A DNA stretch of 64,000 bases, from the NCBI GenBank assembly GCA_026119935.1, contig JALRMH010000042.1:186001-250000 (forward strand), read 5' to 3'. The stretch is from Endothia cerciana. Lineage: Eukaryota; Ascomycota; Sordariomycetes; Diaporthales; Cryphonectriaceae. The translations under genes were made by a program, and so were the position numbers. The first letter of the stretch is position 1; each line of letters opens with the position of its first letter. Shown here piece by piece: positions 51,801-61,465 of the stretch. The notes beneath the pieces were generated by a model, which was not told the DNA's origin, did not search any database, and saw only the letters and a program-made list of their open reading frames with translations.

Positions 51801-54800
51801 GGCAGGGCGCCGGCGATCATGGTTGAACCCGCCAGATCCCAGAATCCAGCGCGCGGCATATGCGCTGAACCGAGAACCTTGATGACGATAACCCAACAAG
51901 CTATGGCAACATTATCAGTCCTGATCCCGCGTTCTCGGGTGGCAAGACGTTGCAGATCGCGATAGTTTGTGCGGATCTCCGAAAGACCGATCCTTAGGAG
52001 CTGCTCGATGACAACTCTCGCAAATTGTCTAAGCACGTCTTCGGCTTGCAGCACTTCGCTCGATAACTCGATTGTGCCACGGCAGAACCGAAGTATCACC
52101 AAGGCACATATGAGAAATCTTGCATTGATCTGGAGCAGTGTGCGATCAGGGCCGCGCTCGGATGTTGAAGGACGAGTGTGCTTAAGGAAACCGAGAAGCA
52201 GCTCCGAGACACGTCCTATGAACTGTCTGAGTTCCGACTCTTCATCTATGCTGACGGCGTCTAGAATGAATCCGAGGATGTGATCAGCGCACTTGACAGC
52301 TTGATGCTCGTCACCGTCTCCACTCCTGTCTTCCAAATGTGTGACGAGCAAGTCGAAGAGCAGCCCGAGTTCAGATGACGTCTCATCAGCCCAACGTCCC
52401 CAGTTGAATCGATGATTCGAAAACTCAAAGGAGATTGCCGGTCGAGCGAACTTGACCGCTTCAGAGACCCGACAGTCCAAGGCCATCTTCAGGGTGCCAC
52501 CTCCAACGATAGTATTGTGGTGAAAGAATGTATCTCGGTGTAGGGGGAAAATGTCGAAATGTTGAGTGTAATGCGCCCCAAACGGCCCTAAGCCAATGAT
52601 TTTGCTCTGCTCCTGGTGGACAGGTTCTGCGATCTCTCCGACTGTAGGCTCGTCGAAGAACGAAAGAGAGTCATTCGCATGTTGGAATTGAGGATCCTCT
52701 AGATCCAACCTCCTCGGAGGAATCAGCTTGCGAGTCCGGGGGGCCTTCGTCTTGCTTGCCTGGTCTTTCCGCCCCCGGACCTCCAGCAAGTCAGACACAG
52801 ACTTGTCAGCCTCTTTTGAAGGAGCCTTTAGATTCTCATCAGGCGCAGGCTCTTTGTCAGGAGTAGATCGGCGTAGTCGAAAGGTTGGCGCCAAAACTTC
52901 CCTCCGGCTTTTGCGAAATAAGATATCTAGTACCTTTTTCCTGGCAGTGAAAGCAAAATTACTCTCGTCCTGCAGCACGTCTGCCTCGAGTTGTGCCGGC
53001 CTAGAATAGTCATCCCGAGAATGTAGCTTGGTCCTCCCGGACTCCGACGGTTTGGCGGGATAGACTTCAGAACGTGATTTCGCCTCGTCAGAGGAAACAA
53101 AATCGCCCATGCCGACGTATCTCGTCAATTTCTGAGGCTGGGTGAAAGATAGACCACTTCTCGGCTTTGGCTGCCGTCTGACGTTAGCAGGTAATGACCC
53201 GAGAGCCTGCCTGGTAGTTGCCGACTTTCGTTGCAGTGAAGGACGCCGTGCTTCCGGACTCGTCTGCACGATCTTTCCGGTCTGCCAAGCCTTCAAAACA
53301 GAGAGGGCATCCACATTGTCCGTGCGGTTTCCAAGATTGATGTTCTTGTGTAAGGGTTTGGATCTTCCCATATTGCTTCGCTTACTGGCAGCTCGAGCGG
53401 CAACCCTGACGAAATTTGGCGCGTCGGGTCTAGTAAAGTCGACTATGCTCAGTGCAGGGGGCGAGATGGCTCGTTCCAGCCGGTCCGCTGCTTGGTTGGT
53501 GCTGTCCTGACTTGGACGTCTGGCTCTGTTGGTTGAAGGACGATCCAGACGATGTACTGAATTTGAGGTCGTCTGTTGTCGGTACCGCTTGCGTTTCTCT
53601 CCGTGAAAGACCTTCTGCTGCAGCTTTTTTCTCTTGTGAGGAGGCCCGCGTGGATGGACGCGTTTTCTTTTCTGGCCAGGCAGCATCCAATCGACAACGT
53701 CCTCCTCTACTACTGAAGCACCGTCGTCCAGATTTAGGGGCTCGTTGTGGTCTGGAATTGTCTCTAGGACAGCTCTTGGCTGTGTCTCATCATCGTCGTG
53801 ATCGGCATCATCATCAAGTTCGTCAAAAAAGGATCTTATTGACAGGGTAGGTTGAGGTGCTCCGGACTTTCTCATTGCAAGTCCTGGACGTGGCCGATCA
53901 GGAGACAGTGGCGGACTCTGTCTCTTTACATTACTTCGTGCTTTGTCCTCGCGGGTCTGTTGATCTAGCCTTAGCCAAGATGCAGGAAGGACTCCTCTTA
54001 TCCTCTTCCCTGTCCTCCGAACTAGTTCAGCATCGCTTTTGGAACTAGAGCTGTCGGATCGACGGGTATCTTCTTCTTCCTGGTCGCTCTCTGATAGGAA
54101 AGTAGTCAGGTCGATGGGTTCGGCTGTAGTCTCATGTGGAGGTGGAGCGCTTGGCTGTCGGCTTGGAGGTGCAGGGACGGCGGCAACCTCTGGCAAGGAA
54201 GACTGGTGAGGCGACCCGCTAGGGGAGAGATGACTTCTAATCAGGGCGGCTGAAGTCGGCCGAGGGGGTGATGGCAGTAGATTCCAAACATTTGTGTGCC
54301 TTTGTGAAGGAGATTCCTGTGCTGTTATGGCGTACTTTGTCTTCAACCGCTTCTTTGACGTTGGAGGCTCGGATGGTGTCTGTCGTTTAGACGGCCTTCC
54401 ATGAGTGCTCTTTCCCCGTCCAACAAGCTGACTGATGTCGGGGAACTCGTCATCCTCGTTCATGCTCGTATTGTCCGTCTGCTGCCCTGGGCTCTGCTCG
54501 CTGCTAGCTCTTAAATGCCGCTGGGGTGACGAGGTCCTTGGAGAGGGCGACAGCGCCAGTTCATCGATATTGTCATCCAGTTGCCTCTGTCTGCTCTTAT
54601 TCTGTGGCCTCTGCGACTCTGCGTTCTGACCATCTGATTCTAGTTGGCTCTCGTCGTATTCGAAATCTTGTGAGTCTTCCTCCTTCCGGCGTCTGGCGGC
54701 CTCTTGTTCCTCGATAGTGATACGAACCGGCTTCATACCGTGGGTCTTCATGGAACGGCTATACTGAGCGTTTTCCAGAAGATAGGGGTGTTCTTGGATC

Positions 54801-55423
54801 GGTTTTCGGGGTCTCAATGATCGACGTCCTCGAACAGGCGATTCAGGTTGGGTCGCGGCTAGGATGTCAAATCTCCTTGAATGTGAGGTTGTCTCAATAT
54901 GCCTATCCTCCTCCTGCTGGCCGACATTACGGTGAGATTTCTGAGAGCTTGCGTTCATTGAACTGCCGTTGGCAGGCGGTATAGTTATCTGGACAACACT
55001 GGCCGAAATATCGTTCGTCCGATTAAGTGGTGCGTTGGATTTTGCTCTTGTGGGTTCTCCTGCCAGGGGATCCGGGCTATCACGAGCCGGGCCCGACAGT
55101 GTGCCATCATCTCCGATCCCAGAAGGAGCCGGTGAGGTCTGTTCTTCGCCCAAGATCTGGGATGCACCTTGTCCGAGGTTCACCGAATGGGTGGAGGGCG
55201 GTTCGACGATCGATCTTTGTGTACGCTGCAGCTCGAGACGCTTGTCTTGAGAGGATGAGGGCGAGGGCGATCCTGAAAAGACCCAAATATCATCTCTTCG
55301 TGGATCGGGTCGCAGCGGACTCGGTGCGTGGTTGGGCGAGTTTGGTGATGGCTGCGATGCTCCCGAGTCCCATGCCTCGTCGTCCGAGTCCGGGACCACC
55401 CCTAGTACCTTCCAGTTCCCCAT
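48869..55423 (-). CDS. mus7: Mms22/Mus7-family DNA repair protein
   Basis: Single open frame from ATG 55423, 2184 aa. Mms22 (fission yeast Mus7) works with the Rtt101-Mms1 cullin ligase to protect and restart replication forks. Visible: the family's N-terminal signature M-G-N-W-K-V-L-G-V-V-P-D-S-D-D-E; about 900 residues of disordered sequence with many S/T-Q and R-x-S motifs and a K-K-x-R-x-K cluster (K-R-K-R-V-H-P); then the conserved helical body beginning near F-Q-H-A-N-D-S-L-S-F-F-D-E and G-L-G-P-F-G-A-H-Y-T-Q-H-F-D-I-F-P-L. The protein ends in a basic patch (R-K-Q-R-R-R-T-H-R-C). An upstream in-frame ATG (55543) adds 40 residues ahead of the signature and is unlikely. Unbroken length is remarkable for a gene lying between short-intron genes. 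Confidence 0.88.
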   Translation of the reverse strand: MGNWKVLGVVPDSDDEAWDSGASQPSPNSPNHAPSPLRPDPRRDDIWVFSGSPSPSSSQDKRLELQRTQRSIVEPPSTHSVNLGQGASQILGEEQTSPAPSGIGDDGTLSGPARDSPDPLAGEPTRAKSNAPLNRTNDISASVVQITIPPANGSSMNASSQKSHRNVGQQEEDRHIETTSHSRRFDILAATQPESPVRGRRSLRPRKPIQEHPYLLENAQYSRSMKTHGMKPVRITIEEQEAARRRKEEDSQDFEYDESQLESDGQNAESQRPQNKSRQRQLDDNIDELALSPSPRTSSPQRHLRASSEQSPGQQTDNTSMNEDDEFPDISQLVGRGKSTHGRPSKRQTPSEPPTSKKRLKTKYAITAQESPSQRHTNVWNLLPSPPRPTSAALIRSHLSPSGSPHQSSLPEVAAVPAPPSRQPSAPPPHETTAEPIDLTTFLSESDQEEEDTRRSDSSSSKSDAELVRRTGKRIRGVLPASWLRLDQQTREDKARSNVKRQSPPLSPDRPRPGLAMRKSGAPQPTLSIRSFFDELDDDADHDDDETQPRAVLETIPDHNEPLNLDDGASVVEEDVVDWMLPGQKRKRVHPRGPPHKRKKLQQKVFHGEKRKRYRQQTTSNSVHRLDRPSTNRARRPSQDSTNQAADRLERAISPPALSIVDFTRPDAPNFVRVAARAASKRSNMGRSKPLHKNINLGNRTDNVDALSVLKAWQTGKIVQTSPEARRPSLQRKSATTRQALGSLPANVRRQPKPRSGLSFTQPQKLTRYVGMGDFVSSDEAKSRSEVYPAKPSESGRTKLHSRDDYSRPAQLEADVLQDESNFAFTARKKVLDILFRKSRREVLAPTFRLRRSTPDKEPAPDENLKAPSKEADKSVSDLLEVRGRKDQASKTKAPRTRKLIPPRRLDLEDPQFQHANDSLSFFDEPTVGEIAEPVHQEQSKIIGLGPFGAHYTQHFDIFPLHRDTFFHHNTIVGGGTLKMALDCRVSEAVKFARPAISFEFSNHRFNWGRWADETSSELGLLFDLLVTHLEDRSGDGDEHQAVKCADHILGFILDAVSIDEESELRQFIGRVSELLLGFLKHTRPSTSERGPDRTLLQINARFLICALVILRFCRGTIELSSEVLQAEDVLRQFARVVIEQLLRIGLSEIRTNYRDLQRLATRERGIRTDNVAIACWVIVIKVLGSAHMPRAGFWDLAGSTMIAGALPSSDAQKLEGLWLDMFTLLPLGEFDDNGVLSRGMRYMVPLEGWNLPQKLLKVVFESYQNNQRQSPSFNEYCRALLGRCHYLIDQWGWHRCVGIVGTIFDFFGHQNLSHLRNEEFYKSPRFLEELSNGPCLSVEPEDRCFHIFLKILAVAIQNMRRNGLSNDIRNLVARCLPNHNRQYSKEQTIHSHDLASLRNHHDLLCTLFWAAPSGDRRPVDSIEKLVQPASSHKEACLINLRTWRQLARFIVSSGGSLNDYRPFMSWQNNVFQQVLNQYLSAAADVQAQFMSMAKKDRRDIQQQMLDGIVAANQAAAKDVLHFSITASLDVMKHCPSLTSATFSFNVNQLNKVFNKLSMKDGDLDWGIVRACFDTIDIFVKRLEDVWYKLRESTGDSISSHGSREFEDAVEFLDDKIVQGFFAAVCRAVNSPVCGAAPQFGSTSVVVERAIILCGRIASLFIDGGKRQLRHFFSPGKYGVFQSFPDELGLAEKRFIPLFVATLLKNHVFNFSSINCSHFDIWILSLVKPFHALRYENDLAETLKSIEVGYMREAVFKPGSVPDYNSNRDLFACGITYMRRELRQADPTQRKSLRARYEKLLKSVMQQMKLDIESLKLGSVEHQDYISFIREIVGLIKSHGADICTVDPFYYQFSTKYSPTKEDPQLHTAGILAYGLRLGEGETTAAPQLFYYLYNHFKSALANGQLDAESRIIERGMKDDNILSFVIGRMLPAIIRASSSALDIWPLLGVYSNALLNILNRSCIPREIPETCLDDVVSLLNAVTGWVRDQVQQSDEDTGLTPAQAHVLTKLMGICNAVRPSLTCWLMLPSIDITRRLWRCIDGITHSAKHATSILDELRASRGSEIAVRDVPVQSLIVLTENYSPPAHMDTQVNIFKQTLIREVQDSWVVMPGLITARVAVASSAQPGPQSMQGVKNDLDGRAELLGELHDSWKAWTSEMDREETASRKQRRRTHRCRAMEIDF

Positions 55424-57009
55424 GAGAGCTTGAATGCATTGTATACCTCGAGTGTGTCGTCTCCGGGTCAAGTTTTCGTCTGATCGATTAAGTGTCCATT
55501 GCGTAATGGCTGTGTTGCGATGATGTAGTTGTGACCTGTCCACTCAATTTACGCGTCGAGACGCGTCTAGTTCGGTTGAGGGTGAGCGGAAGTACGGGGT
55601 TAGGGTTTACATCATGAGCCGAGGCAACCAACGCCGGCGTAAAACCCAAAGCAGCCTACACCTGTTGTAATGCTTCCAGCCTAGCAGAGCCGCAAAACCC
55701 ACCAGAAGAGACAGTCTAGACGAGAGCGTATTGGGTCCTGCCGATTCCTAGGGGCTCCTAAAAGCAATAGTACCACCCATAACTAGCATCCCTCGTGAGC
55801 CCTCGCGCGCCAACTTAGAGGCGACCACCCCTTTGGAATAACGCAAGATGTCTTCCCGCAACCTCGGAGCATTAACCGTGGCTGTTATTTTGGGTGTCGC
55901 AAGTGGTAGGGTGTTCAGAGCTCTTCGTTGTGTGCTGGCTTGAGCAATGGGGATGCTGAATCCCTCCTGTACAGGCACATATACGTTTGGACCCCTCCTC
56001 AAAGAAAAGCAAAAACCACAAGAGTTCTGGCAAGACCCCGGGTAGGGACCCCGATCCCATTCACAAAACTCGAGTAGAACATCTATTGACTGTCTGCTTG
56101 CTAGCCCTGCAGCAACAAAGGATGCCTCCCAGGGTGGAAAGGTGGCAAGCCAAGATCAGACCCGCGAGCAGTCAGTCCGTCCAGGACAGGAACAGTGAAA
56201 AGGGCACAGGTTGAGGCAGAGATGCTGTTGATACAACTCATTGACACCTGGAGGCGCGGAAAGCCCACACAATTCGGGGTGGGGATGGGGAAAGGGGACA
56301 ATGGCCGAGTCTCACACATGGCTAGATATGCTCAACAAGAGATGTCACCAATGGCTGGCCATGTAGCCTGAGGCCCTTCAGACGAGTCCCGACGACAGTC
56401 TGCACGCAGGTCTAATTTGCCGGATGTTCCATCATAGTTAGTCCAGAACATGGGACCTAGTTGGAGGATATCTTGGCGTCTATAGAGATGTGCAATGAGA
56501 TCTATCTATTTCTGAGCGGATCTGACAGCCGGGTGTAGATGGGCATGAAGCGCTCGGCGTGTGCTCAGATGACGCCTCATAAGCTACGGGCGTTTTGAGA
56601 ACGAGCAATTGGGCATCCAATTGATAGATCAAGATGCCAGGTTTTACGTCTTTAACTTGTTGAACTCGCTCGCGATGGCCCCGAAAAACATGCATGACTT
56701 TTCCGTCCCGAGTAATTGGGTACAGACGTCAGTCCTGCTGAGTCATCATTCCCCACCAGGGTCGGGTGGGCGGTACGATTCCAGGACAAAGGAACTCCCA
56801 GACTTCGCAAATCTTCGGAAAGCAAACCAGAGCAACATTTTGACGGGAACCACGAGCTTGTCAACCGGACCCATCTCCACTCTTTCCCAGCGACTCCCAA
56901 AAGCAACAATCAACAAACAATCCCAACCCCCTTGCCCTCGACTTCCTGATCGCCTATCCACTGGCCTAGAGAAGCTTGCAGCCAAAAGTTGAAAAAAAAA
57001 AATTGAAAA
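55424..57009. other. Divergent promoter region
   Basis: 1.6 kb between Mms22/Mus7 (-) and the cytochrome oxidase subunit (+). No gene is recognised. An A10 run lies just before the ATG at 57010. Confidence 0.5.
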
Positions 57010-57826
57010 ATGATGCGACTCTCGACGGCAGGAGCGCTGCGCGCCACCCTCACCTCGGCCACCCGTAAGGCCACCACCACCACCCTCATCTCCCGCGCCG
57101 CCGCCTCGACTGCCGCCTCCACCCACGCCATCTCCAACCCGACGCTGGCCAACATCGAGAAGAGGTGGGAGGGGATGCCCCTGCAGGAGCAGGCCGAGCT
57201 GTGGATGGCCCTCCGGGACCGCATGAAGGAGGACTGGAACGACCTGACGCTCCAGGAGAAGAAGGCTGGTGAGTACCACTGGGGGAGCTTAAGACGAGCG
57301 ACCTTCGCAACTGCCCACAATGCACCGCGGCGGACTGGTCGACGGCAGTGTAGATCCTGTCCGTCCCGTACTGCCATCCATCAAGCTCAATGGGACCTTA
57401 CCGGCGTCTGCCGGGACGGGCTGCGTCCTGACCTCGGGTATGGGACCAAGGGCTAACTAAAAAAAACCCAAAAAAACTCACAGCTTACTGGATCGCTTTT
57501 GGCCCTCACGGGCCTCGTGCTCTCCCTCCCCCAGACGAGGGCAAGAAGGTTGCCTTCGGCGTCTTCATCGGTATCTTCGCCAGCCTGGTCCTCTTCGGCG
57601 CGAGCCGCTTGTTTGCAAAGCCCGCACCACACACCATGACCAAAGAGTGGCAGGAGGCCGCGAACGAGTACCTCAAGGTTCGTATCATGACGACCCTCCA
57701 TACTCGCAGGCATGGACGTATGCTGATACTGAAGGGCAGGAACAAAAATCGGACCCCTTCACTGGTATTGCCTCTCCCGACTACAAGGGCAAGGGACAAG
57801 TCCAGTCCCCTCCATCCAAGGCTTGA
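57010..57826 (+). CDS. Cytochrome c oxidase subunit (mammalian COX4 / yeast Cox5 family)
   Basis: Exons 57010-57268, 57484-57677 and 57740-57826 give 179 aa. A nuclear-encoded subunit of respiratory complex IV in the inner mitochondrial membrane. The first 35 residues are Arg/Ser/Thr/Ala-rich without acids, an import presequence (M-M-R-L-S-T-A-G-A-L-R). Then N-I-E-K-R-W-E-G-M-P, L-Q-E-K-K-A-A-Y-W-I-A-F-G-P-H-G-P-R, one membrane span (V-A-F-G-V-F-I-G-I-F-A-S-L-V-L-F-G) and M-T-K-E-W-Q-E-A-A-N-E-Y-L, all in family order. Introns: donors GTGAGT (phase 1) and GTTCGT (phase 0); acceptors CACAG and GGCAG. The third exon encodes E-Q-K-S-D-P-F-T-G-I-A-S. Confidence 0.92.
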
Positions 57827-58363
57827 ACGGTATCGCAGCGGTAGTTGTGGCTGCACAACACGCTCTCTTTTGTTGTTGGAGCAGGCAGAAAGCAATAATC
57901 ATTCCCTCATGGTCTCAGCTCCATGTACAAAATGGTATCTAGACGAAGCATTAGTCCAAGAAGGGTGTCGGATGGTGATCTTACGAGTGGACTTGAATAT
58001 GTGGTGTACGAAAATCCTAAAACTTCCATGAAAGTGAGGCCCTTCTACCGTGAACTCTCCCGAAAGGCTGTTTGGTCGCGCTTGCCCCCAGACTGTCTGA
58101 AGTATTCTAGAGCCATCGGTGGTGTGACTAAGGAGCACAGAAGCTCCAGCAGCCTACGCCCGATCCGCGTGCAGAGTCTGGACGGGATCAGGGGGTCATT
58201 CTCGGGTCCATAAAGCTTCTCTCTTCCTGGGCTTGGCAAAATCCCTGATGAGTCTCACCACAGGACTGCTTGTGAAGATGCGAGCCTATGTGGACCCGCA
58301 TGTTGTAGTGGGACTGATTGCAGTGTCCTCCAAGAACGCGCTGTCATTACCACAACTAGGACT
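57827..58363. other. Convergent 3' flanks
   Basis: Between the cytochrome oxidase subunit gene (+) and ClpX (-). Nothing is recognised. Confidence 0.5.
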
Positions 58364-60272
58364 TCATTCACCACTCTGCCCTGCCTCTCGGTATTGCTCA
58401 AAGCTGGAGGCGACCGCGTCATCAAGCCCAGGAGGGCCGTCTTCTTCCCTTATTCGTCTCTCCACCTCCAACCATCCATCTCTTCCCCAGTATCCTGCCT
58501 TCTCTTGGCCTCTCACGCAGGCCTCGGTGACTAAAACATGATGAACAGGCGCTTCGTACATAGGCTCAGCCAGCACCCTTTCCATCTCCATCCTAAGCCC
58601 TCTGGCCCCAGTCCCGTTCTTCAAGGCCCGTTCAGCAATGGCGAGGAGTGCCCGCCGGGTGAAGTACAGTCTGCTCGGATATGTCTCAAACAGGGCCATG
58701 TACTGCGCGACCAGCCCATTCCGGGGGACTGTCAGGATCTGAAAGAGCTCATCCTGCGATAATGGTGATAGCGCACAGATATTGTGCAGCCGACCGATCA
58801 GCTCCGGGATGAACCCATAAGCTTGTAGGTCATCCGGTGTTGCCAGGTCCACTTGTAATGATCCCATCAGCACTTACACAAGAGGGAAAGGATATACAGA
58901 ACGTACTTGGTGTAAATCCAGCGGCTGGCGAGTCGCCGGTTGCGATATGTTGATGAGGCAGGTGTGAATACATGTCACCAGGCAGGATGGTCTTATTCCC
59001 CTCCTTCGATGACCTGCCTCGGCCGATTTCAGCCCCAAAACCAATCGACGGCTTCGACACTCTCGCCAAGATGTGCTTATCGAGGCCAACAAATGCTCCA
59101 CAGAAGACAAATAGGATATTCCTGGTGTCGATGGTATACTGGTCTGTTCTGCCGGTGGGAGGAGGTACGGGAGGCGCCAAGCCTGAACTGCCAGAGCCAT
59201 AGTTGCTCGTTATGGGAGCGGCCGATCGGGAGGACCTGTTGTCTTTAACATTTATAGTGACCTTCGTGCCCTCCACGAGCTTAAGTAGCGCCTGTTGTAC
59301 GCCCTCTCCGCCGACATCGCGGCCGTTTGTAGTTTCTCTCCGTGCGATCTTGTCGAATTCGTCAAGGACTACGATGCCGTGCTCCGTCGCCCTTGTGTCG
59401 TAATTTGCTTCGATGAGAAGTCTTTCGATACAGCTCTCAACGTCCTGGCCTATATATCCGGCTTGTGTGAAGGAGTTGCAGTCGCATATTGTGAAGGGGA
59501 CATTCAGCTTCTTGCTCAGGGTCCTAGTACCAAGTTAATATCCCGGCGTGTAAGGATAAGGGCAGTAAGAATATTACATACTCGAGTATATACGTCTTGC
59601 CAACTCCTGTCGGTCCTATTAACAACAAGTTGGACTTGTCTAATCTCGTATGATGGGGAATATCTAGGTCGTCGGGGATATAAAAGTTGGCAGCAAGGTC
59701 GACATGTTGTTGGCTCTGTTGTATGGTTTCGGGATGGCCTGGGAATTCGTCTAGAAGCGCAGAGTATCCATAAGCATACGCACATACGACCATGAGACTC
59801 CTGAGTACCTACCCTCGACCGGATGCGGCTCGTGATGCGTGTCATGATAGCGGTCTCTATCTCGCGCCCACTTCTGCCGTGATAATCTCTCCAAGGCCCT
59901 AAGCTCCGAGTCCTGGTCATGCCTCCTCCTCCGCAGGCCCTGGTAATGATTGAATATGGCGGAGCATATCGTTTTCTTGGCCCTGCCCTGACCGACCACA
60001 TACTCGTCGACGCGGGCCTTCAGGTCACGGGGGTAGAACTGTGGGACGCCGAAACTTGGCCTCGTGAACATGGGTCCTCTGCCCGTCTCCTCGTTGGGGT
60101 CGTAGCTGCTGCTGAAACCGCTGTTGAAGTTGTGTGGTCGCCTGGCGATTCGAGGTGCGGCAGAGACAGAGAATATGCGATGTCCGGCCGTCAGAGGGCG
60201 CGAGGTCCTCCGGCGGGTATGTGATATGGACAAGAGGTGTAGTCGCGGCCGCAAGGCCACAGACGGGTTCAT
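58364..60272 (-). CDS. Mitochondrial ClpX-type AAA+ unfoldase
   Basis: Exons 60272-59813, 59750-59582, 59523-58907 and 58851-58364 give 577 aa. An ATP-driven unfoldase of the mitochondrial matrix, with ClpP or alone as yeast Mcx1. The first 50 residues are an Arg-rich presequence (M-N-P-S-V-A-L-R-P-R). Then V-D-E-Y-V-V-G-Q-G-R-A-K-K, Walker A G-P-T-G-V-G-K-T (about 198-205), G-Y-I-G-Q-D-V-E, Walker B V-V-L-D-E-F-D-K-I-A, G-E-G-V-Q-Q-A-L-L-K-L-V-E-G-T, L-F-V-F-C-G-A-F-V-G-L-D-K, G-F-I-P-E-L-I-G-R-L (arginine finger) and sensor 2 G-A-R-G-L-R. The loop P-S-I-G-F-G-A-E keeps the I-G-F tripeptide that ClpX uses to dock ClpP. The bacterial N-terminal zinc domain is absent. Intron phases are 1, 2 and 1; the last junction (A|TG, Met) is the least certain. 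Confidence 0.88.
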
Positions 60273-61465
60273 AATGAAGGCGTTGGCATGCTAGCTGGTT
60301 CAGGCGGTCTGTTGGGGCGACGAACGGCTGGAAGGGCTGTGGTAATCTGCTACTTGTGGGGACGGTGGGGTTGACGGCTCGAAGACACACAGTATTGGCG
60401 ACGATGAGATGAGAGCCTGAGTCTAAGATGGCGATGGTGTTGAATCTAGAGGTGCTCACCGTCGAGGTCGAGCAGCCGTACACCGGCCATCGGGGGTCGT
60501 CATAGCGGGGTTCTCCTTGCCAATCTAAGCCTACCACGGGTTCCCCAAATTTTACCCCAGGTCCCTCATGGACAGGGGTGGCAGGGGTGTTTTCAGGCGG
60601 GGTCTCTCGCCTGTACTCTGTAGGTCCTGGACTCTGAAGAGGATATTGTTTCCCCGTCCCCTTGGGATTTAGGTTAGGGGCTCCCGAGTTCCGAACCCCT
60701 ATGCCAGACGGTATGAGCAGGTGAGGGGGGTTTAAGTATCTGCGGCTGCAGATGTTTAATGCGAAGGCGGTAGCGGCGGCTAGCCTGTGTATTGCCTCCA
60801 TGTTAATCTGGGTCAGGCTGCGTTTCGTTTGACGTCCTGTTTCGCCCAAGTTGAGTTTTGCCTCAGTGGACTTGCGGCCTGACGATGTGCACATGCCTGA
60901 TGCCGGTACATGTATACAGTAGAGTACCTATGCACCCATGTATCTGCCATGTACTATGGTACAGTTATTGTTGAGGCGCAGGGTAGGGGGCAGAAGCTGC
61001 AGGAGTGACTGGCATCCGGGAGGGCCTGGGTCGAGCTTCTCTTAGTCTTGCAGGTAGGTGGTCTTTTTTTCCTCGTTGAATCCGTCGCTCCGCTGCCACC
61101 CGACGTCATCCTAGCGTTGATTCGACCCCAGAGCTACAGAGTATCCATCCGTATCTTCTCTCTCCAGACATATGTGATACCACAACAAACAGGCACAAGA
61201 CTTTTCAAGCTCTGCAGATACAGCATCGCCGTATTTAAGCCAAGGATAGCCCGCCCTGGCTTCCCATGCTCTCAGCTAACCTCTGTTGACCTTCTTCCCT
61301 CCTTCAACCACCGTCTTCCATCAGTCGTTGGAAGCTATTGTTGAGTTGTCTCTTCTACCCCGCGGGCAGTCAGGCTTGCTTGCACATACTCGGTGCTCAC
61401 CCTTGCCACATCCCCTGCGACTCAACCCTTTTGGCCGGAAAGTTCCAGTCTAATCATCAGACAAG
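60273..61465. other. Divergent promoter region
   Basis: Between ClpX (-) and the branching enzyme gene (+). Open frames continue upstream of the ClpX ATG on the minus strand but in a different frame and without resemblance. A TATTTAAG string lies at about 61233 and CT-rich leader follows before the ATG at 61466. Confidence 0.5.

Noticed and set aside
60025..60894. Long open frame on the minus strand overlapping the ClpX 5' part
   Set aside because: It is in another frame than the clear ClpX exon with its Arg-rich presequence and shows no family resemblance.
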